A stretch of DNA of 64,000 nucleotides from Epinephelus fuscoguttatus (lineage: Eukaryota; Chordata; Actinopteri; Perciformes; Serranidae). Position numbers and translations under genes: made by a program. The stretch covers positions 24,406,449 through 24,470,448 of the forward strand of contig NC_064773.1 in assembly GCF_011397635.1 (NCBI RefSeq). The letters are read 5' to 3'. The stretch's first letter is position 1; every line of letters starts with the position of its first letter. The notes beneath the pieces were generated by a model that saw only the letters and a list, made by a program, of their open reading frames with translations, ran no database searches and was not told where the DNA came from. This document shows positions 31,147 to 43,700 of this stretch, in pieces.

Positions 31147-32281
31147 CTGTAGGGCGAAAGAAGACGATGCAAAGTCAAGAAAAATACAAACATTCTCATA
31201 ACTAAAATCTGTCCTAATTTTTCTGTATAATTTTATAGAACAGTCTCACGATTTGGGTCAAGCAAATAAAACAATGGTAAAGGAAAAGTTTGACCAGTTG
31301 CGTATGTCGCTATGTAGCTTAATTTTGCTACTCTTCAGTTTACTGCTCTGTGCAAAATCCAGGTCTGTTGTGAGCTAACGTTAGCTAGCGGTGCCAAGCA
31401 TTTGGTGATTACTGCTAGTAATGCCATCATGATCCAATAGCACAACTGTGGAACATTGCGCCCAGCCTACTGTCACCCTCCAAGTCGCCCCGATAAGAAA
31501 GTGGCTCAATTTTGAGCCGCATAACCCCTTTAGCATTGTTAAGTACATTGTCACTGTTAGCTTTGCTAGCACAGTTAGCAGTGTCAGCTAGCTAACAATG
31601 CTAAAGGGGATTAGTGGCTCGAAATGAAGCCGCTTACTCACCAGGCGACGTGGAAAGTGGTACCATTTTCCGCCGCAATTACTAGCGGAAATCGCCAAAT
31701 GAGTGCCACCGCTAGCTAGGTTGTACACGTTAGTTGCCAGTAAATTGGTGTTGGGCTATTGAAAGCAAAATTTCATCCCTAATTTGATATTTGCTGGACT
31801 GACCTGTGATGGCAGCCTGTCTGCGTTTTCCTTGCCACTGGATCCGGTAGCACCCCCTTGTGGTCACCTCCAGGTACTCATCCCCAGACCCAGACGAGCT
31901 GCTGGACCCTGGGGAACTCTCCCCTGACGAGGATGACGTTCGCCTCTTTGTCACCGGATGTGTCACTGGCCTGACCGTGCAGCTGCGGTAAAACGCCGGC
32001 ACATCCTGGTACCTGAGCTCCTCCCACTCGATGTTGGAGCCCTCTCCCGGCATTTCACTCTGGAAATCGAAGTTCCAGCGCTTCTTGGCCGCTTCCATGT
32101 TCATGCAGAGCAGCCGCTCGAAGTCCTTCTGCAGCTGCTGGTGGTCCACTGGCCCAAAGAGGTTCCTCCGCACCGGCCCCACCTTCAATTTCAAGGCCTC
32201 AATGCCCCCCAGGCGTGGGAGCTCTGGGTTAGATGCTGCAGCTGGTCCTGCTGATGATGTTGATGGACGGGCCATCGCCAT
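31088..32281 (-). CDS. cdkn1a: Cyclin-dependent kinase inhibitor 1A (p21), complete
   Basis: p21 blocks cyclin-CDK complexes and binds PCNA in the nucleus after p53 activation. Exons 31804-32281 and 31088-31146 join in phase 1 to 178 residues (human 164). Visible: Cy motif RRNLFGP (38-44), the CIP/KIP CDK-binding core ending RWNFDFQSE (68-76), FYRSC (97-101), a Ser-rich linker (115-133), and a C-terminal PCNA-binding box QAAITDFF (155-162) followed by VKKRKLL, a nuclear localisation signal and second RxL motif. The Thr-Asp pair and the basic residue four after the box are the marks of a CRL4-Cdt2 PIP degron. The C-terminal PIP box makes it p21 rather than p27 or p57. The ATG at 32281 follows an acceptor by four bases; a second ATG is two codons later. 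Confidence 0.95.
31377..31722. mobile_element. Palindromic element in the cdkn1a intron
   Basis: Left AACGTTAGCTAGCGGTG and right CACCGCTAGCTAGGTTG are inverted. Inner blocks AACCCCTTTAGCATTGTTA and TAACAATGCTAAAGGGG are also complementary. It fills most of the 657-bp intron between the two coding exons. Confidence 0.7.
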
Positions 32282-32285
32282 GTCC
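31804..32285 (-). CDS. cdkn1a: cdkn1a coding exon with CDK-inhibitory domain (CDS from 32281)
   Basis: The acceptor TTGTTCTCCGACAG ends at 32286 and the donor is ACAG before GTCAGT at 31803. Encodes residues 1-159, the CIP/KIP domain, linker and the first part of the PIP box. The upstream in-frame ATG at 32326 is intronic. Confidence 0.93.
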
Positions 32286-35175
32286 CTGTCGGAGAACAAA
32301 AAAGTGTTAGGCCTGCAGAATTTCACTGAGGTGTGATCTGGTTTTTTACTGGCACAGATTACTCACAAACATACAAGCTATTAAATGCCCACACCCCCCT
32401 CACACCAGCGTATCTGCCCTCTTGGGCGCCTTTGTGTTTTATGTGATCAAATGCACGTGTGCACTAACCCGCTGAGTAATTACTGCAGCAACAGGTAACT
32501 GAACTAACACCAAATAAATCTCCTACAAAATTCACTGCCCTGCCGTGTCAAAATGAACCTGATGCTCCACCTGCTCTGGTGTCTGCCAGTCAAAGGTCGA
32601 CAGTGAAGGTCAACAGGTCACATATAGAGAAAGGGCCAGTGCAAGCTGCTTGTGAGGATTTTTTTACACATACATCTGCCACCAGCGACTTCTCATTAGA
32701 GCAACACTGCTGAATTCTACATTTGACTTCTACAATTACATCCAACCGTTCATCACCAACTTGATTGCATCACAACCTGCACTATCTCTACATAGAGTGA
32801 GATATAGTTTTACATGTAGGTGGATGATAACCACATCCCTGCTGAGTCTGTACGCTCTGTGCCTCAGGGCTTTATCAGCCGAGTTTCAGCAGTGGAAAAA
32901 AAAAAAAAGAAAGAAAAAAAAAGATGATATGTGCTTTCTGGGATGGGCTGTAGCTACTATAGAGATATATGGTTCTCTGCTGATATAATACTACACTATA
33001 TAAGGTCTAACATATGGCTTTTTTCCTATCTTAAAAGCACCCTCTACCATCAAAAAAATAAAAATAAATCAATAATAATCTTTATGGGGGTCAAAAAACA
33101 TTTGAGCCTTAAAACAAAGGTAACACAGTCTATTGCCTCTAAACGAGCCTTTATTAATATGTTTTACCACAATTATATGATACTTAAACTTTGCAGCGTC
33201 AACGGTGACAAATCCGTCCAGGCACTTATTATGTTCTCCATTTTTCCTCAAAAACTTCTTTGTTTGTGGATTTGGAATTAGGGCTAGTCACCACTGCTAA
33301 GGATCTGCAAAATTTTAAAGGGAAAAGGCACCAGGCCATAGACTTATGACAGACATTAAAGTTGACGAAATGTTTTAAACACTATTTTTTTCTCCGTGTA
33401 TCGGCTACATGTTTTTACGATTGGAGAATTCAAGAAATCAAAATTAAAATGTTAAAAAATAACACTTATTCATTTCCGTTTATTTTTTGTTATACCCACA
33501 AAAAGCCACTGGAGAGAGGCTGAAGAACTGAAGGCTGCCTATCCCTCTTGAATGTTCCAAATTGGTACAGATTTCTGAACTAAACTATTTCTCACTAACA
33601 AATGCCCCTGCTGGTTTTGCCTATCATTTCCACATCATATATGTTTTTTCCTTTCACAGATACCCCCCCCCCCCCTCAAAGAAAGCCTAGATTACAAGCT
33701 GAGCAAAGTAGGCCACAGACCCTCAGGGTCCCCCAAAGGCAAATTCAACCGGTTTTTGGTAATAGGCTTAATGCATATTTGTGAGGTGATATGCATCATT
33801 AACAGACAATGTTAACCCCATTAATGAGGGCCCCAAACTAGCTCCTGTATTTTATCTTTTGATTTTGCCTTTGATCCTCTTTGGTCTTGAATGTGAGGGC
33901 CTGCGTCAAAACAACCTTCCAGTTAATATTGTGCTTAAATGGTGCATATACCTCAATACATTTGCATGTCATCACATGATAACAAAGTGGCTTGTGGACA
34001 AGGGGTGTGGGAAGCTGAAAAGGGGCCCCATAGTGGGTTAATCCAGCCCTGCCCAAACTTCTACTTTACAAAGAGATAGCACAAAAACACCAGTACTTCT
34101 ACACAAAATATTGCCATATTCTGGCCTTAGTTTAAACACAGAAAGAAGAAGTGTGTAAAGTTACCATCTAGCCATTAGATCAGGTATTTTAGGCCAAGAT
34201 CAGCTTGAAGACAGAAGTGAGAGGCCGGCCCCAGAGGGGGCTGAGGGGGGAGACACAGGGTTGCGCAACTGTTGACACGTACTGAATATATGGCTAGAAA
34301 AAGAGCACTTTCACCTCCTAAATAGCCTGTAATTTAACCATGTCTCTCTGCTTGTATAATCTGTTAAAAACCATGTGTAGGAAACCACAGCAGGCGACAA
34401 AATCAAACATTTTCCTAAGTGCGTACCACTCTAATCACAACCAATCATAAGATTCAACCCGCACAATTTCACTTTCCCCCTTTATGTTTCCTTCAGAGCT
34501 GGAGTAATAGCAAAAGACTTGATGGAACAACACAAAACCAAAACCATAATTGCTCTCTTTCACCAACAGGGCTGCTCTCTGCGAGTGAAAGTTGTTTGCG
34601 TCGAAAATGAAGTGGGCGCGGTATGCACATCAAATTACTGAGGTCGGTGTCACCGCTTGAAGGAAAACACCGAAAAAAACCTTCAGTATTTCCCAAAAAC
34701 TTCTTTATAATAACGCAAAAAGTTAAAAATGCACCTACTATATCTGCAACCAAAGCAAAATACCGTGCAAAAGTCAATAAAACAACAGCAGAAAGTTCAC
34801 TTAAAGGCTTCGTGAAGTTTGATGTGGACTTGGTGACGCAGTTAGATTCACTGCGGATGTAGGTCAATGAGATGCGACACATAAACAATCCGCATCTTGT
34901 CAGTCATATTGTACACACAACAGACACATAATACTATTTCAAATATTACGAACAACAATAAATGAGTATTAATTAACATTTACACAGGAGCTGGCACTTT
35001 AAAATGCGTTTTAACGACTGGCAAAGCGACGAAAATGTACTAAAACTGCGTCACCTTCAGCTAACATCTATCCTGCGCAGTGTAAACTTAACCTAAACAA
35101 ACCAAATAGTCGAAATTCACGGATAAATATTAAAGTTTAAAAAGAAATAGACAAGAAACAATATAAACCCCCCTC
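32286..35175 (-). other. cdkn1a: cdkn1a 5' intron
   Basis: The intron is AT-rich with an A/G run at 32895-32922, a C10 run at 33663-33675, and no recognisable coding exon. The GGCCGGCCCCAGAGGGGGCT block near 34222 is locally GC-rich. Confidence 0.5.
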
Positions 35176-35180
35176 TTACC

Positions 35181-36060
35181 ATCAACGTCAATACCACAAA
35201 GTATTCAAAAGTTGAAAAGTTTCGCGAGTGTTTGGTCCTCAAACTCCGCACAGTTCATCCACTCAGAGGAATGAAAGGCGTCCCTGACAGCACCGTGGAA
35301 ACAAACAGTGTCACGTTGAGAGGTTTTAGGAGCCACTGCCCACGGGGAGGGTCGGTCCTGCGTGTCCCCTTATCTGAGACTTGTTTATGGACTCTAAAGA
35401 CAGCGGGGACGTCCTCCTACTAGAGGACTCGGTCACGTGGCCCCCATCAAAACATGCTTTGTTGGAGCGCAGCCAGGAGGTAAACAGAGGTACTCTAAAT
35501 TCTTACAGGAAATGAACGCAACACAAACTGCAGTTGCATTGCAGCAGGAATGCGCAGAAATCTTCCAAAATGCATTAAATAAAGAAGTATCGTAACTGCA
35601 TTAAATGCTATTTTGTTGTAAAAAAAAAAAAATAGGCTGTAAAAGTGTTAATAATGTTCATAAACGTGTTCTTACCCTGTAAACATGATGCAAAAGTCCC
35701 CAAATTCAGTCTTTGCGCTCCTGTTCCCAACCTGTTGCTCCTGCACTCTGTGTCCCTCTAACGCCCCTCCGCTCCACTTCTCCTTCCAGCGCGGCAAGAA
35801 GTAGGTCAAATATCTTGGCAATGGCGGCCATTTCCTCGTCCTCCACAAATGTGACACACATTCTCGTGTTGTGCTTGCATCACGTTTTGTTTTGGCACCC
35901 TGCCCTCCTCCTCCAGTCACGTTGAACTGCAACGTGACAGTGGGACACACCGCTCCATTTTCACTTCTTTTCCCGCAACTTTACCACCACATCCACATTT
36001 GGATGTATCGTGAGGCGTGTGAGGTGGAAAGAAACACTCTGATGCCACGATCACGTGCGT
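35181..36060 (-). promoter_or_regulatory. cdkn1a: cdkn1a promoter region and candidate first exons
   Basis: On the minus strand, a strong GTAAGAGG donor at 35179 ends a candidate non-coding exon (from about 35290). A second donor, GTAAGA at 35675, ends another candidate exon in a CpG-containing block with ATGGCGGCC (35821-35829, YY1-like). E-boxes CACGTG lie at 35434-35439 and 36052-36057. A perfect p53 half-site, AGACTTGTTT, is at 35377-35386. Alternative first exons are known for mammalian CDKN1A. The interval may instead include the first exon of an unrelated transcript. Confidence 0.5.
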
Positions 36061-38719
36061 TTGGTTATTAATGGAAGAAGTGAAGAGGGAACAGTGATAT
36101 CCTCTCTGAACAACTGAGAAAAAGTTTATGACTTTTGACCTCTTAACTGACTTATGCCTTGTTATGATAAACCACAATCAGATTAAGCAATATGGGAAAT
36201 CAAATTAGCTTTTACTAGTCAGAGAAAAAGACTAATCTGATTTTGAAACCGAATTTAATTTTCTCTTTTTTAACTGTAACAGCACAGCCCTGACAATATG
36301 GCCATATACTGAAAAATCTTTCACCACACATGACTTAACTTATGTTTCATGTTTAATGTACCATCCTGTTCTGAAGCCACCAGGCCAAATCCACCAATAA
36401 AACCACTAGTCTGATGTTCATCTTAAAGTAATAGAGCTGGAACAATTAATGAAACCACAGACATTTAATAGGCAACATTTAAGATAATCTGCCAAAATGC
36501 CAAACATTCCCCAGCCCCAGCCTCTCAAATATGACAATTTGTTGGGTTTTCTGTAATAATAAGCTGAACATGTTCTGATTTTGGACTTAGTCGGACACAG
36601 TCAGGGAGTCTGCAGGTCCTTAAAATGTCTTAAATTCAATCTCATAAAGATAAGGCCTTAAAAGTCATGAAATAGTCTTAAATTTGAATTTGTGAGGTCT
36701 TAATTGCCACAGATATTTCATGCTTTAATTTCTTTTAATTTCTTTTTGTCAAAAATGAGTCAAGCTCCTCTGTGTGAACGTCCACATTTCTAAATGTTAC
36801 AAATCTTCAAACCTACCTCTGAACCCAATTCTCAGGGTGTCTACAGGTATTTAAATAGTTTTAAAATGTCATAAATCAAGTTTTAAAGAGTCTTAAATTG
36901 TCTTAAATTAGAGTCGGTGGGTCTTAAATATTTTCAGTCATATTACCATGAAAATTTCTCCAGCCTGACAGACCCAGTGGCTGTTTACAATCATTGGACA
37001 GACTGAAGAATTACAATAATAAATAGCATTTATGACCGTTTTCTTTTACGTTAAACACGTTTAACTCACTCAACTGATGTCATTTTCCTTGCTGTTCATT
37101 TTGAACTGACGGTGTGTTTACTTGGAAAGAGTACTTACACTTGTGTGTCACAGACACAAACACACACATACACATATAGATATATATAATTTGCATTTCC
37201 ATTGCAGGTTTGCTCCTAAACTTCATATAAGATGGTATTAAAAAGGTCTTAAAAGTCTTAAATTTAACTTGGTTATATCTGTAGACACCCTGGTACTGTC
37301 TTTTTACTTCATACTTCAACTTGTGCTTACCTGTTAACAAACTGTAGATCAACCTCACTCACTCTAATATTCCTAAATAAACCTAGCCTACCCCTGTACA
37401 GGACTACATATATACCTCCCTGTAGGTTCTCAGAGCTTGTGAGAGGCCTTTTTTCATTGATTTATCAACAATTAATTAGTTAAAAAAATCAGAAATCATC
37501 AGATACATTTATAATTACATTAAATGTCATTTCCCCATGCTTAAAAAGCAGATTATCACCATGAGTGTTAAAGTTCACTCCTTACTTTCTTACATAACAT
37601 CTTCATTCCATTCAGACTCTTTTGCAATATCTTTATTTCCAAATCTTGAATGACTGCTCATTGACTGCTTCTTACATCATGTTTGCTCACCGCAACAATT
37701 ACTACGACTATTACGACACCTGTCTTTCTTCCCCTAACTATTATGAAATACTGCCAGGTTTCTCTTTCCTATTGTAATTGAGAGGCAGATTCTCCTCTTT
37801 CTTATTGCTACACAGGTTCTCTTTTACAAGCGTCACATGGGCAGTGGCCTTATTGTTGCATAGCTTCCCACTGACACAGTCTACAAGTCATTTGAGAGGC
37901 CTGCTGGCCAACGCCCCTCACTCAGAAAGGTTGTTCCAGGTTATGCACGCACTCATTTGCTATTTTTACACATTAGTTAACGTCTGCCTGAGAGTAAAGT
38001 TTTCCCACTCAGACACTGCTAACACAGACAGTGTTCTTCTACAAGTGGTTTTTGAGATGCACTGTGTTAATAAAGTCAGAGCAGGTAGCAGCGATCGTGG
38101 AGAGGTCATTGTTGTGCGACCTGTGTGACAGTGGCTGACAGAGCCTAGAGGTGATCACGTCACCACTGTGGAATGTTTAGGTTAGAAAAAGCTATTCTTA
38201 TGTGAAGGGGCTTATCAAAAGGTCAAGCCTGTTCAGCACATGGCTCAAAGCAAACAAAACAAGTTCCCCGAATGCAAGTGTGTTTAGGAGTTTCATAAAA
38301 ACCCATAAATCTCAATGATAGACTTCATTTCTGAATGATAAGGGACTGTATGACAATGACTGGAGGTGGTGTGAACCTTAAATTTGACTTTTTATAAAGC
38401 AAGACCCAATTAATATGTCCACAAGCCCACTAAATTAAACAAAATATGTTGTTTGAACAATAAGAACTGATCACACGCACCATCAATCAAAGTTTACATT
38501 ACAAACCAAAGTTAGAAAAATAAATGAGTTTTCATGATGTGTCAAGGCTATGATTTAGGTGTGGTTATGTTCCAGCCCAGTCGCCAGAATAAAATGATGG
38601 CATTCATACAACCATGGATATTTTACATAAGTAACATAGGAGATGGTTGATAGAGTGACACCAACCGTAGGCGAGATGACTCCCAAGCAGCAGTCCACTG
38701 TTGGAGACTAACAAAAGCA

Positions 38720-39000
38720 TACATTTTTTAACAGCAGGACATTTCGAGCCATTTTTGTAGCAACAAAAGTGGGTATTTTTTAACAAGAGTTTAGGACATG
38801 TCCAAGCATATATATATATATATATATATATTAACAACAGGTCAGGACAATTTCAGTCTCAATCGTAGCCAAAAAAAGGTGTGTTTTTTAACAAGAATTT
38901 GGGACAGCTGCCGCTGAGATTGTAAAGCACGTGTTTTTTAAGGAGAGTTCAGGACATGTCCAGACGTGTTTGTAGCAACCAAACCGGGTATTTTAAGCCA
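38720..39000. repeat. Degenerate minisatellite, about 50-55 bp period
   Basis: About five units begin with T-rich TTTTTTAACAAGAG words at roughly 38724, 38775, 38830, 38885 and 38934 and continue with GGACA, then GTAGCAACAAA-like text. A (TA)n run (38809-38831) interrupts one unit. Two units contain GGACATGTCC. Confidence 0.7.
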
Positions 39001-40546
39001 CAACGTGATGTTTTCCTAACCCTAACCGAGTGGTTTTTGGGCCTTAACCTATCCACATATTAACTCCAGCTTTGTCACAACATAAACTTGAAAAGAAAAG
39101 AACTGTAAAGTTTCAACATATCTGCTACATATGAAATGTACAATCCAGTTTGCATACAACGTACAATGCTAACATTAATTCTGGCAACTGGGTTGCAGGT
39201 TTAGGCACAAATCCGACTTGGTTAGGTTCAGGGAACTATTGTGGTTTTGGTTTAGGTTAAAATTACTTAGGGGAGCTTTGTTGTCATGGTGACAATATCA
39301 AACAGCTGTTGAAGGTTAGGGAACCATTATGGTGGTGCTTTAAAAAACAAAGACAACACTAACTGTTGGGTCTCCTGTGTTGAAGTAGAGTGTTTTGTTG
39401 ACCCGTCCATCAACCTGTTGCTCTATAACAACATCACCCTACTTCGTGTAACAATCACTGCATATTTTTCAGATAGTCCAAATCCCATCAATTACCAAAA
39501 ACATAAAAGCAAACCAAAAAGTAAACACGAATTGTTGACAAGTGGAAAAATGGTGCAATTGCTACTAACTATAAAGATATTGAAAAATATTGATTCTGTA
39601 GTGATGTCACACGGTCAGTTAGGACATATCCTTCAGCACTTGCCCCATGTTAATTTCTCCACCAAAACAGTGTAAGTCTTAACTGTGCATCCCCAAAAAA
39701 GTTCGGCTCTTTTCATACATCTCACACTGGCTAGGAGCAAACAAAAGATGATTCTGGACATCTTCAGTCGATGTCCTCTGAAAGCACTATAAACTAAGAT
39801 GAAGAGTAAAGAATATGCACATTTCTCTTAACCATCTGTCACATATGAGATCATGATATGACTAAGATGACACCAAAAAAAAGTGTGTAATAACTTCCCA
39901 CCTGGAAAGGACACATGTAGAAGTGTCGCTCAGACCTTAAGGGGCGTTTTTTTGGCAAGAAATGCGACCAGTGTGCTCTCTGGGATACCCATTTTGGCAA
40001 AGCCTACTGAGCCATGTACCTCCCAAGTATAACAAAACTACATAAAATGCACATAACTTGCAAGTCATTTAGTGCCATAACTTCACCGAACATTCCTGGA
40101 GCTGTCATTGGCAGAGAGGTCCATCTGGTTTTGCATTTGTTGGCAAACTTCGACTATCACTTGGTTGATGTGGCCTTTTAAAGAGTTTATTTAATGTTTC
40201 ATCAGTAAAGTAATGTCTGAAGAAACATGGCGAGGCTGTAACTGGGTCACGATGAGATCTGCTTCTGTTGGTTCTTTGGTTTGGTTGGTCCTTTCTTCTT
40301 CCTGGGTTTCTTCAGCACTAGCCTATGCGGCCTATAGTTTCTTGCTAAGTGGAAAGTAAAGCCCTGATACAGGGACACAATTGTTGTCCTCTGCATGTGA
40401 CTAAATGCACCTTTATGGTGCACACAAAAGGCATCTTTGGGAGGCAACTATTTTGGTCACAAAACAGGACGCATGCAGTGCTGCTGGGGTGTAGAAAAGA
40501 TGTCCCTCTAGTGCTCTTCATTGTGAGGATCCAACTACTTGTGTTG

Positions 40547-40760
40547 AAGAAATCTGAGGCACCCAAGAGGGTAATTAAAAAAAAAAAGCCATTAATATCT
40601 CAAGGCTATTTAGCAGTTAAAAACATGCCTATGTGTCTCTGTATTTGCCCAGATGAGGGCCTCAGCAGCTGAAATGTGTAGGCATGTTTTAACTGCTAAA
40701 TAGCCATGATATATTAAAGGCTTTTCAGACAAATATCCTTTTGGGTGCCTCAGATTTCTT
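40547..40760. mobile_element. Small foldback element
   Basis: Left AAGAAATCTGAGGCACCC and right GGGTGCCTCAGATTTCTT are exact complements. A second pair, GGCTATTTAGCAGTTAAAA and TTTTAACTGCTAAATAGCC, lies inside. The whole is about 214 bp. Confidence 0.85.
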
Positions 40761-43700
40761 TAACAATTCTTAATTATTTTGTTGCTCAGATGAAAACACA
40801 CACCCCCCCTTCTCCCACCCTAATAATTTGCATACAGTCCCTAAATTAAAACAAAAAGGATGTGGTGATAGGTGCTGGATGATCTGCTCCTCCACCGCCC
40901 ATCATATCCTCTGCACAAACTCTCATTGTTTTCCTACATGCTGAGTTATTTTAGGTCTTTCCCATCGTGATACATAATAGTCAATAAGGGTTGTGCCCCA
41001 CTTGCCTAATTCCCTACTAATCTGTGTGTCAAGTGGTCTTTATACATTGTCATATTTAAAGATTCATCAGGAGACAATTAGGCCTCAGCGGCATGATCCC
41101 TCACTGTTTTGTCAGCTCTCTGACCTGTATTTACAGTCAGATTAGTGTTCGACATTAAATACCTAATCCTCTTCTCGTTGTCTGACAGGCTGTGTGTGTG
41201 TTTTGGTGTGTGTCGTTTCCCCCTCCCATCCTTAATCCTGCGCTGTATGCTACAGTTGGTTACAGTCATTAAACCCATTGTCTTCCCTCCACGGTCAGTG
41301 CTCTTTGAATACGTTAGCTTGTTTGTAAAACAACAGTCACACAGAATGTGACTCGGGTCAGAAGACCATGTGCCCGGGGACTGTCATGATGGGTCTTGTG
41401 CTAGGCGTAAAAAAAAAAAACAAAATCAATATAAATGTCATTCAGATTCCCTGGGTCGTAAAACAAACAAAGGACACAACAGAGAAGCCATTAAGAGGCT
41501 GATCATGCATGTGTCCTGCAACTGCAGGCATTGTTTTACATTTGTGTGTAGTTTGAGTGTTAGTCAGCTGGAAATGATCCGTAACGTCACGGTTTCTGGA
41601 GGACATTTAGCAGATAAGACAGAGAATGACACAAATATAGCTTAACAAAGACTTATCAAAGGATGCTGCTCAGACAGCAAGTTGAATAATTGCTGTCATG
41701 TGATCCTGCAAAGAAAAGTTTCTGAAAAATCAACTAAAAAGACTAATTAAAGTTCCACTGTGTAGGATTAAGGGGCATCTATTGACAGATATGGCATGTA
41801 GTAGTCATAATTGCATTCAATTATGGCATTTCACTAAAGTCATTCATTTGGCAAATTATGAATGGATTTATTGATTGACTGATAACTATGTTAGTATGTC
41901 AGTATGTCAGTAGTCCAGAGGGGACGAACCAAACACTGGCTTTAGACAGGGGCCATTTGTGGTTTGGCATTGCCCACAGTAGTTCTCCTTCACGCTTGGC
42001 CAGGCCACCAGGAAAGCAGCACAGCTTTGCAGCAAATTGTTCCAGTGGCTATTCGCGTATTCCAGCAAAAAAAAAAATCCCATTAGAAAAGAGACGTCTG
42101 TAAAACTGTTGACAGGACAGCTCAAACTGCAAACAAGCTCAATTATGACTCTTTCTATTCTGAGTTTTTCAGTCATGGAGGTTTTACATTTGTAAGACTT
42201 CCCTCAAGCCGAGAAAAGCGATTAGAAACCTGTGACGTCACCACAATTTGAAGTCTATGATCCAAGCAGGAACTCGTGGGCGGGTCCAGTGGGACAAAGA
42301 CTACTGCTTATGTTAAGTGGGCCGCATATAGCGGAAGTAAACCCAGAAGATGGAAAACATTTTTGGCGTATGTGCCAGGCGACCTCGTTGCTAGAATCCA
42401 CTTAATCCTCCCCACTGGATCATTAAAGGTAGATGTAATCAATATGACGTCACTTTATAAACCTGTATATAACCAGATACCCTGAATTAAACACCTTAAT
42501 CAGATTGTACTGTCAAAAGGAATAGCTTGACACTTGCATGTGGTGCATCTGGTTAGATTAGCTTAGCATTAAGACTGAGGAGAGGGACAGCTAGCCTGGC
42601 TCTCTCCAAAGGTTGCCAAAGGTTGCCAATAAACACTTGATATTTAATTTGTATATTCCAGAAAAAAAACAACCAATTGTGGTTTTATCACTGCATAACC
42701 TTCTGAAGTCGTCACATATCACCGCTTTGTCAGTGACTTTCACTCCTACATATTACACACTAGGAACCTTTGGGATCTGCTGTTGATGTTTCAGGACAGG
42801 ACATCGACAAAAGCACATGGCTGGGATTAGGAAAGAAAGACACAAGGCAACAAATGCTGGCACGTCAGCAAAAGTAGGTGGATAGGGCTAGAAAAAAACA
42901 TCGTGGTTTGGCTCTATATTCATTCGAACACCAGCTTCATGCATGAAAGTCCAGGGTTTGTTGAACCGGCATCGTCCATTTGTGTATCATTCTGCCACGA
43001 CAGGTGGCGCCTGGGCAGCATATCATACCATCATGAAAGGTAGCTTTTCACATTGGTGTCTGACACCAAAATCACTTACAAAGCAGTGGTATTTGATGAC
43101 TTTGGAATAAGAGGGGAAACATGTGTAGAGACAAACCCACCATGGCGATGGTTATCTGAATGGTGCTGCAACACAACACTGCAGTGAACAAATATGAGGC
43201 AAAAGTAGTAATAATACACTTTATAATCCATTATACATGAAGATGTCATTCACTTTATAATTAACAAGATGTAGACTAATCCTTACCCTTACCCTAAACT
43301 TAACCACTTCTTTTTTACCCTGATACTTCATAGCTAGCTAGTCGCTAACTTAACATTTTCATCGGGCCTCTGCTTCCAGACCAAGGAGTGAAGGGGGCTG
43401 ATCTTGGACTGATGTATAGGTATGGTGGGTGAGTCATGTAGCTAGTCGATGTGTCTCGTAGCTGCTCCAGCTTGCAGCTACACCTACTAGATTGCAGGTT
43501 ATGTTAAGCTAAACTATGCAGCTTCTGGCTTTAGCGTCAGAATTGGTGCACAAACATAACAGTGAGTTCTTCCCATCTAGCAATCAGCAAGAAAGTGATT
43601 ATTTCCCATACTGTGGAGCATACCTTCAAGGCTATTATTAACTGAACAGTGTATTGTCATGGCTTCATCTCAAATACATTTTCCATCTTTTGGATCAGTC

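Noticed and set aside
31958-32336. Plus-strand frames across cdkn1a
   Set aside because: Antisense to the conserved CIP/KIP coding exon; no homology.
34493-34888. 131-codon minus-strand frame
   Set aside because: No recognisable family, no supporting splice sites, and within the cdkn1a 5' intron.
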